Notes: a model not told the origin generated them from the sequence alone. DNA of 28,515 nucleotides from Cyanobacteria bacterium UBA947 (GCA_002293275.1 DBCX01000059.1:23726-52240), one strand, 5' to 3'; shown: positions 15,896-24,549, numbered from the stretch's first letter. Numbers and translations are program-made.

Positions 15896-18800
15896 ATGGG
15901 ATTGGCAGCATCACAAGCACAATTGTTATCAATAACATCCAGAATGTCGGATAATGAGCTTCGCGCGCAGTTGATTACTAATGACAAGCAGCGGCTTGCA
16001 GGTGACAGTGCAAAAGTTTCGGAGCGTTATTTGCAGGCGTTGAACGATGCGCAATTAACGTTCACAGGTTATGATGCGTTCGGAACGCAGGTTCCGCAGC
16101 AACTTACGTTCAACAACTTGACACGCTTCAACAAAAACAACCAGCAGTATGGTTTGTCAAACATTGCAGGTCAGCTTTACGTCACAGAGGCCGATGCGGA
16201 CAAATTCCAAAAAGCGATTGTTGCAGAGGACTCGTTGAATGCGTTCTTGGAAGCACATGGTTTGAAATATGAAACGACTTACTTTGACAATTTGAGCCAG
16301 TACTTGGTTGGTGACGGCCAGCCGGGTAATGTTTCTTACCGCGCTCAAAATGACGAAGGGAAATTCACAACAATGGATACCGGTTATACCGTTGACCAGA
16401 TTAAAGCTATTTACTACGGTGAGTCAGCGTTGAACGCTGTTAACGGTATTTACCACAGAGGTATGGAGGCGCTGACGCCTGATATGGTACATTATAACGA
16501 CCTTATCGTGCCGGTTTTGGAAAACTACGCGGCGTACAAACGTATTATGGCGGAGGAAATGCAGAAGTTTTCTGTTAGCAACCTTGGGCCGACAGGCATT
16601 GCGCCGAGCAACACTACGACAAGCCCTAACATCACTACAATAATCTCATCTCTTGGCGGCACCCTTGCAAAAGATCCTGCAACCGGGATGTTGCAAGTTC
16701 AATGGATTACTGACCCTGACACCGGCGGCCACAACTATGATGTTGAGCTTGCCCAGCTTGCGAATATCCTTGAGTTAACTATGAAACAAGGTATCCTGGA
16801 GCGCGGTGTTGGTTATCAACCTGAATATGACAAGTCGGGCAAATTGATACCTGATCACTTTGTTGACAAGTTTGAACAAATTTTCGGAAGCGGCGCAAGC
16901 TCGCTCAACGATCTTTATACCGGTTACTATCAAAAGGTATTGGATTTGCAAGAAGATCCAAAACCACAGGCGCTTGGCAAAGGCAGCGAGGTGTTGTCCA
17001 ACCCTACTCTTGCGGCAGAGTTCGCTAACCATCAACTTTTTGGGTTCAACCCGTTCCAAAACCCGAGCGGTACGCTTGAGAGCAACGGTCTTGCGACAGA
17101 ATATCCGTTCTCTTTTGCTGTCAACCCTCAAACCGGCGAAATTGATGCTTTCATCAACCATTATATTGACGATAACGGAGAACCGGCGGAACAGAAAATT
17201 GTTAAGGGTTCCGATACGAAATTCCATGTATCATTTGCTCTGTCAGACCCTGCTGTAGCGGAGGCCATAGCGAAAAACTCCAATAGTGTACTTGATGAAT
17301 CAAGCGCAGTGGCTAAAAGTAAGACCGCGCTTAGCAACGCGAAAGAAAATCTTAAGATGCTTACCAGCGGGAGCTTAGATGAGAACGGGAACTCAAAACC
17401 CAGCATACGAAGCCAAATGACCAGCGCGTACAACGGTGCAAACTCCAGTGCAATAAGCTCTGCGAACGCCGAAAGAACACGCCGTCAAGCTGAAGGCCAG
17501 ACATTCTCAGATACTGAATATAACAACTGGGTTACAACTGAAAGAAATAAGTACTTTTTTAGCTCATTCCAATCAATTGTTCAAACAGATGGTGCAAGCG
17601 GAGACAGGCTTAAAATCTACAACGAGGCGTTCGCTATATTGAACAGCGGCGGCGGCTCGCTTGACTGGCTGGAAGGCTACTACGAAGCTATTATCGGTAC
17701 AGAACCTGCGAGTGCAGACCAAAGAAGCACAGTTCCACCGTTGAAAATAAGCAACTTCTACGATCCGGCTACATCGGGCGGCCCGTATGCTGTTGCACCT
17801 TCACCCAACGGTTACGGATCGGTTGAACTGACTGCAGCAGCCAAAGTGGCTCAGGCAAAAGCGGCTTATGACTCAGCGGTTTCAGCCGAAGCTACAAGCC
17901 TCATGGCGCAAGGTTTCGTAACCAAACACTTCGATATTACCGATGCCGGGTTCACAGTTGACCCTGACAACGGCACCCTTATATTCAATACGCAAGGTGA
18001 TCCACAGGATGCAGATAACGCATTTCGGGGATGCAACGGTGATTTGTTCGGATGGGAGTACGGTATATTCGATATGGGTACCAAGTACAACAACTACCAG
18101 AGAGTAGAAGGCTATGATGACGGCGGCGAATTTATGGGCGCATACCGCAGCGTCGGCTATAAAGTCTACGAAATCATAAACGGAGTAAAAACCGAACAAA
18201 CAGCCCTCAGCGATAACGAAGAAATTGGGCCGAAGCACGCAATTAACGTCGATACTAACAACTTTGAAGGTAGCTTGTACAATTTCAGCAACGTTATCCC
18301 GAACAGAACCTACGAGCTTAAGTTGACCAAAGGTCCTGACGGTGATTGGCAAATGGACGAAGGCAACGACCCTGACGATATCCCTGCAAAGAACACCGAA
18401 CGTGCATTCGGTATGCGCGAGCTGCTTGAAGACTTTGTCAAATACGCATACGGCCAATTCAACCTTTCAGCGATGGAAGACCAGGGTCTGCTTGTCGTTG
18501 AGCCGGGCCACCCTGCCTACGACTACTACAAAAAATACCAGGATGCAGGTAAAGAACTCGCGATGTTCCTATACGGCAGCGACTACTGCGACACAAAAAT
18601 CGAAAACGGCAAAGAAGTCAGCGTCCACACCCCGCCTGCGTCAAAAGAGTACTACTCAATGACCGACCCGCTATACGTACAAGATATGTTTGAGGGCAAC
18701 CACGCGACAATGAGCAGATACTTCCCGCCAACGCAGACTTCCCGTAACGTCATTGACGGCACCGTGTTGGAAAACATCTTCAACACCTACGGTGAACCGA

Positions 18801-19231
18801 AAATGGGCTGGGTTGACTCAAAAGGTGTTGATGCCGAAAAAGAGGCAGCTTGGTACACCAACCTGTTCAACCGCATGATGAACGGCTACAAAGCGCTTGA
18901 AGACGGACTTGCAAACAGCCCGCAATGGATTGAATACGCACTGACAAGCGGGTTTGCCGTTATGGAACAGGTTGACTCAACCAACGCGTGGTCAACATTC
19001 ACTTACACAAACTGCGCGGATATCCAGGAGAAAACCGACACAACCGCAGTCGCAATCGCAGAGGCCGAATACAACCGCGATATGAACAAAATCCAAACAA
19101 AAGACAAACGGTTCGATATGGAGCTAAAACGCATAGACACAGAACACAGCGCACTCCAAGTTGAATACGACTCGGTCAAATCCGCTATGAATAAAAATAT
19201 TGAACGAACCATGAAAATATTTTCAGCATAA
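15896..19231 (+). CDS. Large protein of unknown function with helical N- and C-termini
   Basis: 1111 residues, no named family recognised. The N-terminal 55 residues (MGLAASQAQLLSITSRMSD...) look like one or two long amphipathic helices. A long middle is rich in Asn, Gly, Ser, Thr, Tyr and Asp, with beta-like stretches and an Ala/Ser helical insert around 475-560. The last about 60 residues (TTAVAIAEAEYNRDMNKIQT, ending NKNIERTMKIFSA) form a strong coiled-coil candidate. No signal peptide, membrane helix or enzymatic motif is seen; only three or so Cys. Helical ends with a variable middle resemble axial or hook-associated proteins in layout only. I chose 15896 over 15860 because AAGGAAC sits just upstream and the 12 extra residues are a charged low-complexity run that includes the Shine-Dalgarno. 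I recall similar 'LAASQ' proteins in Vampirovibrionia but could not verify it. Confidence 0.85.
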   Translation: MGLAASQAQLLSITSRMSDNELRAQLITNDKQRLAGDSAKVSERYLQALNDAQLTFTGYDAFGTQVPQQLTFNNLTRFNKNNQQYGLSNIAGQLYVTEADADKFQKAIVAEDSLNAFLEAHGLKYETTYFDNLSQYLVGDGQPGNVSYRAQNDEGKFTTMDTGYTVDQIKAIYYGESALNAVNGIYHRGMEALTPDMVHYNDLIVPVLENYAAYKRIMAEEMQKFSVSNLGPTGIAPSNTTTSPNITTIISSLGGTLAKDPATGMLQVQWITDPDTGGHNYDVELAQLANILELTMKQGILERGVGYQPEYDKSGKLIPDHFVDKFEQIFGSGASSLNDLYTGYYQKVLDLQEDPKPQALGKGSEVLSNPTLAAEFANHQLFGFNPFQNPSGTLESNGLATEYPFSFAVNPQTGEIDAFINHYIDDNGEPAEQKIVKGSDTKFHVSFALSDPAVAEAIAKNSNSVLDESSAVAKSKTALSNAKENLKMLTSGSLDENGNSKPSIRSQMTSAYNGANSSAISSANAERTRRQAEGQTFSDTEYNNWVTTERNKYFFSSFQSIVQTDGASGDRLKIYNEAFAILNSGGGSLDWLEGYYEAIIGTEPASADQRSTVPPLKISNFYDPATSGGPYAVAPSPNGYGSVELTAAAKVAQAKAAYDSAVSAEATSLMAQGFVTKHFDITDAGFTVDPDNGTLIFNTQGDPQDADNAFRGCNGDLFGWEYGIFDMGTKYNNYQRVEGYDDGGEFMGAYRSVGYKVYEIINGVKTEQTALSDNEEIGPKHAINVDTNNFEGSLYNFSNVIPNRTYELKLTKGPDGDWQMDEGNDPDDIPAKNTERAFGMRELLEDFVKYAYGQFNLSAMEDQGLLVVEPGHPAYDYYKKYQDAGKELAMFLYGSDYCDTKIENGKEVSVHTPPASKEYYSMTDPLYVQDMFEGNHATMSRYFPPTQTSRNVIDGTVLENIFNTYGEPKMGWVDSKGVDAEKEAAWYTNLFNRMMNGYKALEDGLANSPQWIEYALTSGFAVMEQVDSTNAWSTFTYTNCADIQEKTDTTAVAIAEAEYNRDMNKIQTKDKRFDMELKRIDTEHSALQVEYDSVKSAMNKNIERTMKIFSA

Positions 19232-19247
19232 CCGGATAGTACCAAAG

Positions 19248-19298
19248 TATAATGTTTTTTAAACCTTCTCACCGTAACCTGAACCTATGAGAAGGTTT
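19248..19298 (+). promoter_or_regulatory. TATAAT promoter plus hairpin over the start codon of the repeat protein gene
   Basis: TATAAT at 19248-19253 predicts a transcript beginning near 19260. A perfect 10-bp inverted repeat follows at once: AAACCTTCTC at 19261-19270 and GAGAAGGTTT at 19289-19298, with an 18-base loop. The 3' arm includes the G of the ATG (19287-19289) and runs into TTTTT. The RNA could hide the start codon or act as an early terminator. Alternatively TAACCT (19275-19280), six bases before the ATG, could start a leaderless message lacking the 5' arm. Confidence 0.5.
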
Positions 19299-20195
19299 TT
19301 ACTTATCTTAATTATATCTATGAGCATGAGTGCCGCGGGTGCCGCAGGTGCCGCGCCAAACCTTGACAAGCTGGAAACTGCAATGTTTGGCTTCACCTAC
19401 CCGAACGAAACCCAAACCCTGCGCCTTGAACGCTTGGAGACCGAAATCTACGGCTCGGTAAAATCAGGCACAACCGCCCAGCGGCTGACAAATCTGGACA
19501 AAGACCTTGCCGCATCGTCCATTGGCAAAGAAATCGCCCCGCGCGAAGATACCTTCGCCGACGACACACCCAAAACCGCCTCAAACCCGGCCGTGTCAAG
19601 ACCTGCAGCCGCGCCCGCCGCGTCTGAACGTCCGGCGCCCGGCGTTGACTATCCCGCAGTAAACGAGCTTGAACAAATCGTCTTCAACAAAGAGTTCAAA
19701 GAAAAACCGCTGAACACACGCCTTGACGCGCTTGAACAAAAAACATTCAAAAAGACCTACGCCTCAGATGACCTGTCCGCACGCGTTGACAGGCTCCAAT
19801 CGGACTTGAAACCCACCCGCAGTGCGTTTTCGCAGCCCCAATATGCACCGTCGTCAGAAAAATATGATTACGATGATTTTTCGCCGGCACAAAACAATTA
19901 CAGTGTCTACCGCCCGCCGGTCACAAAAACCAACCTCGCTGCCGTTGAAAAAACCGTTTTCAAAGAATCATTCCCGCAAGATAATCTTGACAACAGGCTT
20001 GCACGGCTGGAAGAAGGGATGTTCGGCACCACGTTTGACACAGACTCACAGCAAGAGCGTATAAACCGCATCACCAGCGCCCACACCGCCCAAAAATCCG
20101 CCAAAAAATACGACTCCAACAAGTTTAATCAGGCCGCATCCAGCGGTATGCAAATAGGGATGTTTATTTTGATGATTTTGGCCTGTATCTTATAG
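19287..20195 (+). CDS. Exported protein with six 21-residue LE/F repeats
   Basis: 302 residues. The N-terminus is a signal peptide: MRR, a hydrophobic core to about residue 15, and an Ala-rich cleavage region ending near 23. The body has three pairs of a repeat of the form (L/V)Exx(V/M)(F/Y)(G/K)...RLxx. Units start at 29 and 50, 128 and 149, 220 and 241; each pair is spaced exactly 21 residues. Pairs are joined by disordered Pro/Ala/Ser-rich linkers (about 85-120 and 175-212). The C-terminus ends in a hydrophobic tail (about 288-302) that could be a membrane helix. It follows the 1111-residue gene by 55 bp on the same strand but has its own promoter. A periplasmic or envelope-attached helical scaffold is plausible; no enzymatic residue is seen. 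No named family recognised. Confidence 0.85.
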   Translation: MRRFLLILIISMSMSAAGAAGAAPNLDKLETAMFGFTYPNETQTLRLERLETEIYGSVKSGTTAQRLTNLDKDLAASSIGKEIAPREDTFADDTPKTASNPAVSRPAAAPAASERPAPGVDYPAVNELEQIVFNKEFKEKPLNTRLDALEQKTFKKTYASDDLSARVDRLQSDLKPTRSAFSQPQYAPSSEKYDYDDFSPAQNNYSVYRPPVTKTNLAAVEKTVFKESFPQDNLDNRLARLEEGMFGTTFDTDSQQERINRITSAHTAQKSAKKYDSNKFNQAASSGMQIGMFILMILACIL

Positions 20196-20258
20196 TACTT
20201 TTTGTAAAAAATTATTACGAAAGTAGCAAGTATTATTTTTACACTTGTTCATGCCTGT

Positions 20259-22436
20259 ATGAAAATCTACGGAATACAACCCTACATATCAAGGGCCGTA
20301 ACGTTCAAAGCTGGAAATAATACTGTTAGTGACAAGGATAAAGGTATCCGCTACGCGCAAGACCTTCACGCTGCGTTGCCAACAATGGAGTATCAGGCTT
20401 TTTACGATACTATCAGCAAAGTCATGCACGAAAACGATGCGGTAAAATCTGCGTTCCTCCTGTGGAAACCGTCCGATATTGACGACAACATTTTTGGCCT
20501 CGCGCTTAAAGAAGACCAGTTTATGGGCGAGGATATTTTTGAGTTCGTAAAAGGCTGCGATGAAGAAACCCAGAAAAAATTCCTGTTCGGCGGCAAAAAA
20601 GAGGACTCGAACTTTTCACCATACGTTGTCGCGCTAAGATACGGCGATGAAGAACTCGCATACAATATCCTCGATTGGGTAAGGACTTTTGACAACCCGA
20701 CGCAAAAGAAGTTCTTTGAAAGCGATGTTTACGAAACCATAATGGATTTTAACGAGCGCGGACTCAAAATGCAAGGGCTCTTTGAAGACAGACGCGATAT
20801 GTTCCACGGCAAAGACCCGTTCGGACACGTAGTTAAACTAACAGATAGAGAAAAATCAATCCTTGGAGATATAAAGAAAATCCCGCCAAATGTACCGCTG
20901 GTGGACGATGATGAAAAAGCAAAGAAACCAAACAACCGGTTCAGAATCCACAAAGAGGTAAAAACGCGGTTTACAGACGTCGGCGGTTTGTTCAACGTCA
21001 AAAAGCAAATTGAAGAGGAGCTCTTGGGGCTGCTGAAAAACCCGCGTGTTAAAAACTCTGACAAACCGGGCGGAATAATGCTCTACGGCCCGCCGGGAAC
21101 AGGTAAAACCCTGCTTGCAACAGCTATCGCGGGCGAGGCAGGCCTGCCGTTTATCAGCTCAAACGGCTCATCATTCACCGAGCTCTACGTCGGCGCCGGT
21201 CCAAAACACGTGCGCGAGCTGTATGCCGAGGCCAGAAAACTTGCCGCAGGGCATCCGTCAAAAACAGCAATCGTCTTTATTGACGAGGTTGACGCGCTCG
21301 CCTCAAAACGCGGCGGCTCGTCAAACAGCGAACGCGACGCGACCTTGAACGCGGTTTTGTCCGAGCTTGACGGCGTTAACGCAAAAGAGGACGACGGAAT
21401 AAAGCTCATCACTATCTGCGCGACCAACAGAAAAGATATGCTTGACGACGCCTTCACACGCGCGGGCAGAATGGATTTGGAGTTTGAAGTCGACGACCCG
21501 AGCCAAAGCCCAAGAGCCCGCCGTGCGATTTTGGACATCCACGCCAACGGCAAACCGTTTGAAAGCGACGAAATAAAAGAAGAAATCCTTAATGAACTTG
21601 CCCAGACCACAGCCGGATTCTCCGGCGCAGGGTTGGCCGATCTTATGAAGCGCGCATACAGAAAAACACTCTACCTTGACCGCCAGAACACCGCCTACAT
21701 TACACAGAAAGATGTAGCCGACGCAAAACTTGAAGTTCTAGCGGGTATCAAAAACGATGCCGAGTTCAATATGAAAGATTTGAAAATAACCGTTACGCAC
21801 GAAGGCGGCCACGCGATGAACGCGATTGTCATGAACGATGCGTTCAAGGATTCTGCTGACCACCGCCTTATGCCACGACGCAAGCTTGACTTTATCGTCA
21901 ACGAATCCCACGGCAGTGCTCTGGGTATAACTTTTACAAAACCCTCCGAAGAAAACAAACATCTTACGGTTGAATCCCTGTTGAGTGATGTTGTCGTAAC
22001 GTACGGCGGATACAGTATGGAACAAGCCGTTTACGGGACGCACGATGCCGGCGTCAGCGGCGATTTGAACAACAACACCGAACGCATCGTTCAAGCCGTC
22101 ACAAAATACGGTCTGGGCTCAAAAACCAAGTTCATCGGCTGCGCAGAAGGCGTAACGTTTGAACTGTTCAAGTCCGATATCAAAAGCGATATTGAAAACT
22201 ACTCAAACACCGGCATGAATATTTCCAACCAAATAGCGCAGTTTACACGGCCGTTCATTGAGCAGTACACACAAGAGTTTGCAAACGCGACAGACGACAA
22301 GGCAAAAATCATTCAAGGCGACGTTTTTGAAGGAATGTTCAACAAATGGCTGGATGATAACAACAAAAGAGCCGATTACGCAGAGCTTTGCAAACAGATA
22401 CGCTTCTCGGTAGAAAAATTCAAAGGCAACCTATGA
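20259..22436 (+). CDS. FtsH-like AAA+ zinc metalloprotease lacking membrane helices
   Basis: 725 residues. The AAA+ module (about 235-440) has Walker A GPPGTGKT (277-284), Walker B IVFIDE (338-343), pore loop ELYVGAG, and arginine-finger region FTRAGRMD. The M41 protease domain (about 500-725) has zinc motif HEGGH (514-518) and a third-ligand candidate Asp602 in GVSGDLNNNT, matching FtsH's 'TGASNDL'. Known FtsH proteins start with one or two membrane helices; here the first about 235 residues are soluble, mostly helical, with an ankyrin-like piece (SPYVVALRYGDEELAYNIL). It would be a cytosolic ATP-dependent protease. The N-terminus MKIYGIQPYISRAVTFKAGN resembles the leader of the downstream kinase. 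No Shine-Dalgarno is obvious; TATTAT lies about 25 bases upstream. This is probably not the housekeeping FtsH. Confidence 0.93.
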   Translation: MKIYGIQPYISRAVTFKAGNNTVSDKDKGIRYAQDLHAALPTMEYQAFYDTISKVMHENDAVKSAFLLWKPSDIDDNIFGLALKEDQFMGEDIFEFVKGCDEETQKKFLFGGKKEDSNFSPYVVALRYGDEELAYNILDWVRTFDNPTQKKFFESDVYETIMDFNERGLKMQGLFEDRRDMFHGKDPFGHVVKLTDREKSILGDIKKIPPNVPLVDDDEKAKKPNNRFRIHKEVKTRFTDVGGLFNVKKQIEEELLGLLKNPRVKNSDKPGGIMLYGPPGTGKTLLATAIAGEAGLPFISSNGSSFTELYVGAGPKHVRELYAEARKLAAGHPSKTAIVFIDEVDALASKRGGSSNSERDATLNAVLSELDGVNAKEDDGIKLITICATNRKDMLDDAFTRAGRMDLEFEVDDPSQSPRARRAILDIHANGKPFESDEIKEEILNELAQTTAGFSGAGLADLMKRAYRKTLYLDRQNTAYITQKDVADAKLEVLAGIKNDAEFNMKDLKITVTHEGGHAMNAIVMNDAFKDSADHRLMPRRKLDFIVNESHGSALGITFTKPSEENKHLTVESLLSDVVVTYGGYSMEQAVYGTHDAGVSGDLNNNTERIVQAVTKYGLGSKTKFIGCAEGVTFELFKSDIKSDIENYSNTGMNISNQIAQFTRPFIEQYTQEFANATDDKAKIIQGDVFEGMFNKWLDDNNKRADYAELCKQIRFSVEKFKGNL

Positions 22437-22457
22437 AGATTGTAAAATATGCTTAAT

Positions 22458-22476
22458 ATTACGGTAGTAATTTTTT
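22458..22476 (+). terminator. Weak intrinsic terminator after the FtsH-like gene
   Basis: ATTAC, loop GGTA, GTAAT, then a T-run. The stem is only 5 bp and AT-rich, so termination would be partial; some readthrough into the kinase gene is likely. Confidence 0.4.
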
Positions 22477-22524
22477 CATTTGTGATGTTTAATAAGAGCA
22501 GATTAACAGGAAGTTAGGCGAAAC

Positions 22525-24381
22525 ATGATAGTCCCCAAAATACAATCAGGTCAAACCCCGTTATATAGACTCAATACGACGTTCGCCGGCCAAACGAGCG
22601 CTGCGGAAACTCCTGCAAACATCAATGAAATCCCCAAGGATTATTCACAGGCGGTTGCAGCAGCCGGCATGGCGCAAATCAACACCGGCAACCTTGTCAA
22701 TGAAGATGAAGTGAATGCCTTGTTTGAAGGGATGCAAGAGGCCGGCCGTTATCTAATCAACTCCGAATCGGGCGCACTGGATGAGGCCATTATAAAAGCG
22801 TTTGGCGTGATAGCTGATGTCTTCGGGGTTCAGCGTGTACACATCTGGGAAAACGAGGAGGTTGACGGCAAATTTGGCGCCAAGCAACGATACGAGTGGG
22901 CCGAAGGGGTACCTGCGCTGCACGATATGCCCGACGCCGGCCACATGGTGTACGAAGAAGTTGCTCCCGACTGGCCGGAGATACTAAAAAGCAGAAAGGC
23001 CGTACACGGTCTGGTGCGTGACCTGCCGCCAACAACGCAGGCCGGGATGCAAGCGCAAGGAATCAAATCCGTCCTTGTGGTGCCGATATTTGTAAAAGAG
23101 GAATTTTGGGGATTTTTAAGCCTTGATAATTTCAAGCAGGAGCGTGATTACACCAGAATAGAAAGAAATGCTCTGGGCGTGCTGGGCGGCAGGTTTGCCA
23201 GCGCATTCTTGAAAGATGAGGCCTACAAGAACGCCCGGCAGGCAAGCGAGGCAAAAAGCGACCTAATAGCCGGCATCTCCCACGATGACAAAAATACTAT
23301 CAACGGAATAATCCACAACGCGATAAAAGCGCTCAAATCGGATGATACGACAGTTAAAGATGATGCATTCCGGTCAATTTTGGCGTTAGCCGGTTCGCTC
23401 TTGGAGACAAAGAAGGATTTGCTTACGCACGCAAAACTGGATGCGGGCAAAGTTGAGGTTGACAACGTTGACTACAATTTCAGGGAAAGATTGAGAGCAG
23501 CCGGGCGGCCGTTTGAGCAAAAAGTTGCAAACGACAGAAAAACCTTGAGTTTCTTCATAGACAACAAAATACCGGAATTTGTCTACGGGGATGACATCCA
23601 CATGGGGCGGGTGGTAAACAACTTAATATCAAACGCCGTAAAATTCATACCGGCCGGTTCAGGTACAATTTTTGTCAATGCAGTTGTCAATGGCGAAATT
23701 GACGAAAACGGCAAGTTTGAAACGGTTATACAGGTTATTGACAACGGGATAGGGATGTCGCAAGAGCAGCAATCAAGGGTGTTCCAGAAGTTTGAACAGG
23801 CTGAAAAAGGCACCAGCCGCAGATATGGCGGGACAGGGCTCGGGCTTAGCATTTCCAAAAACCTTGTTGAGTTGATGGGCGGAGAAATCAGCGTTAGCTC
23901 TGTAGAAGGTCAAGGTACGATATTCACAATAAAACTGCCGACGCAGGTGGGGCAAGAGCCGCCAAGCGTTGAAAAAGCGTCACCACCGGCGCCAAACGAG
24001 TTTGCCGGTAAAAAACTTTTGCTGGTTGATGATGTGGAAATCAACCTTGACATAACAAGTGAAATCCTTGCAGAAAGCGGGATTGAGATTGATCTTGCGC
24101 ACGACGGCCAAGAGGCGGTGGAAAAATTAAAAGCATCGCCAAACAAATATGATGTTGTGTTTATGGATTTGCATATGCCAAATATGGACGGGTATGAGGC
24201 GGCGAAGGCAATACGCGAGCTTGGTGTTAAGGTGCCGATTGTGGCGATGAGCGCGGATAATTACGCCGAAACATTTGAAGAATGCCAAAGCTGCGGGATG
24301 AACAACCATCTTCCCAAACCGCTTGAAATCGACCGTATCGCGGAGATTTTGCGGTGGTATTTGGCCCCTGAGGTTGAGTAA
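22525..24381 (+). CDS. Soluble GAF-domain hybrid histidine kinase
   Basis: 618-residue cytosolic sensor kinase. A short leader (1-40, reaching NTTFAGQ) precedes a GAF domain (about 75-230: HIWENEEV, SVLVVPIFVKEEFWGFLSLDN). The HisKA-like region has candidate His253 in GISHDDKNTINGI. The HATPase domain (about 355-475) has NLISNAVKF, DNGIGM and GGTGLGLSISKNL. A C-terminal receiver (about 495-615) has VDD, phospho-acceptor Asp548 in VVFMDLHMPNMDG, and Lys in LPKPL. The H-box departs from the usual SHE(I/L)RTP form, with no Pro. There is no membrane helix, so the signal is intracellular and bound by GAF. No HPt or output domain is attached, so a phosphorelay partner must be elsewhere. AGGAAG lies 11 bases before the ATG, a loose Shine-Dalgarno. 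Confidence 0.94.
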   Translation: MIVPKIQSGQTPLYRLNTTFAGQTSAAETPANINEIPKDYSQAVAAAGMAQINTGNLVNEDEVNALFEGMQEAGRYLINSESGALDEAIIKAFGVIADVFGVQRVHIWENEEVDGKFGAKQRYEWAEGVPALHDMPDAGHMVYEEVAPDWPEILKSRKAVHGLVRDLPPTTQAGMQAQGIKSVLVVPIFVKEEFWGFLSLDNFKQERDYTRIERNALGVLGGRFASAFLKDEAYKNARQASEAKSDLIAGISHDDKNTINGIIHNAIKALKSDDTTVKDDAFRSILALAGSLLETKKDLLTHAKLDAGKVEVDNVDYNFRERLRAAGRPFEQKVANDRKTLSFFIDNKIPEFVYGDDIHMGRVVNNLISNAVKFIPAGSGTIFVNAVVNGEIDENGKFETVIQVIDNGIGMSQEQQSRVFQKFEQAEKGTSRRYGGTGLGLSISKNLVELMGGEISVSSVEGQGTIFTIKLPTQVGQEPPSVEKASPPAPNEFAGKKLLLVDDVEINLDITSEILAESGIEIDLAHDGQEAVEKLKASPNKYDVVFMDLHMPNMDGYEAAKAIRELGVKVPIVAMSADNYAETFEECQSCGMNNHLPKPLEIDRIAEILRWYLAPEVE

Positions 24382-24422
24382 CGTGGCGTAAGCCGCACGC
24401 CGAAACCGGGTCACGTTTTGCG

Positions 24423-24439
24423 GGCGCAGTCCGTGCGCC
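24423..24439. other. GC-rich hairpin between the hybrid kinase and tRNA-Met genes
   Basis: GGCGCA, loop GTCCG, TGCGCC: a perfect 6-bp stem followed on the plus strand by AAAAATTT. It sits between the converging 3' ends of the kinase and tRNA-Met genes. It may stop one or both transcripts, though it lacks a classic T-run. Confidence 0.35.
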
Positions 24440-24465
24440 AAAAATTTGTAACCGCGCACAAAAAA

Positions 24466-24539
24466 TAGCAAAGGACAGATTCGAACTGTCGACCTCACGG
24501 GTATGAGCCGTGCGCTCTCACCAACTGAGCTACTTTGCC
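24466..24539 (-). tRNA. tRNA-Met (CAU anticodon)
   Basis: Cloverleaf read by eye on the minus strand. The acceptor GGCAAAG pairs with CTTTGCT (G-U at the first pair) and the discriminator is A. The D arm is GCTC/GAGC. The anticodon stem CACGG/CCGTG encloses CTCATAC, giving CAT. The T arm is GACAG/CTGTC with TTCGAAT. CCA is not encoded. The D arm and GG-start acceptor look like elongator tRNA-Met, though Ile2 (modified CAU) cannot be excluded. TTTTTT right after the discriminator could end transcription. Confidence 0.93.
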
Positions 24540-24549
24540 ATGTGAGACA

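Noticed and set aside
17882..18457. 191-codon minus-strand frame inside the 1111-residue protein gene
   Set aside because: Long shadow with abundant Val/Phe/Cys from reversed codons, no start signal and no domain; the plus frame has clear protein-like composition over 1111 codons.
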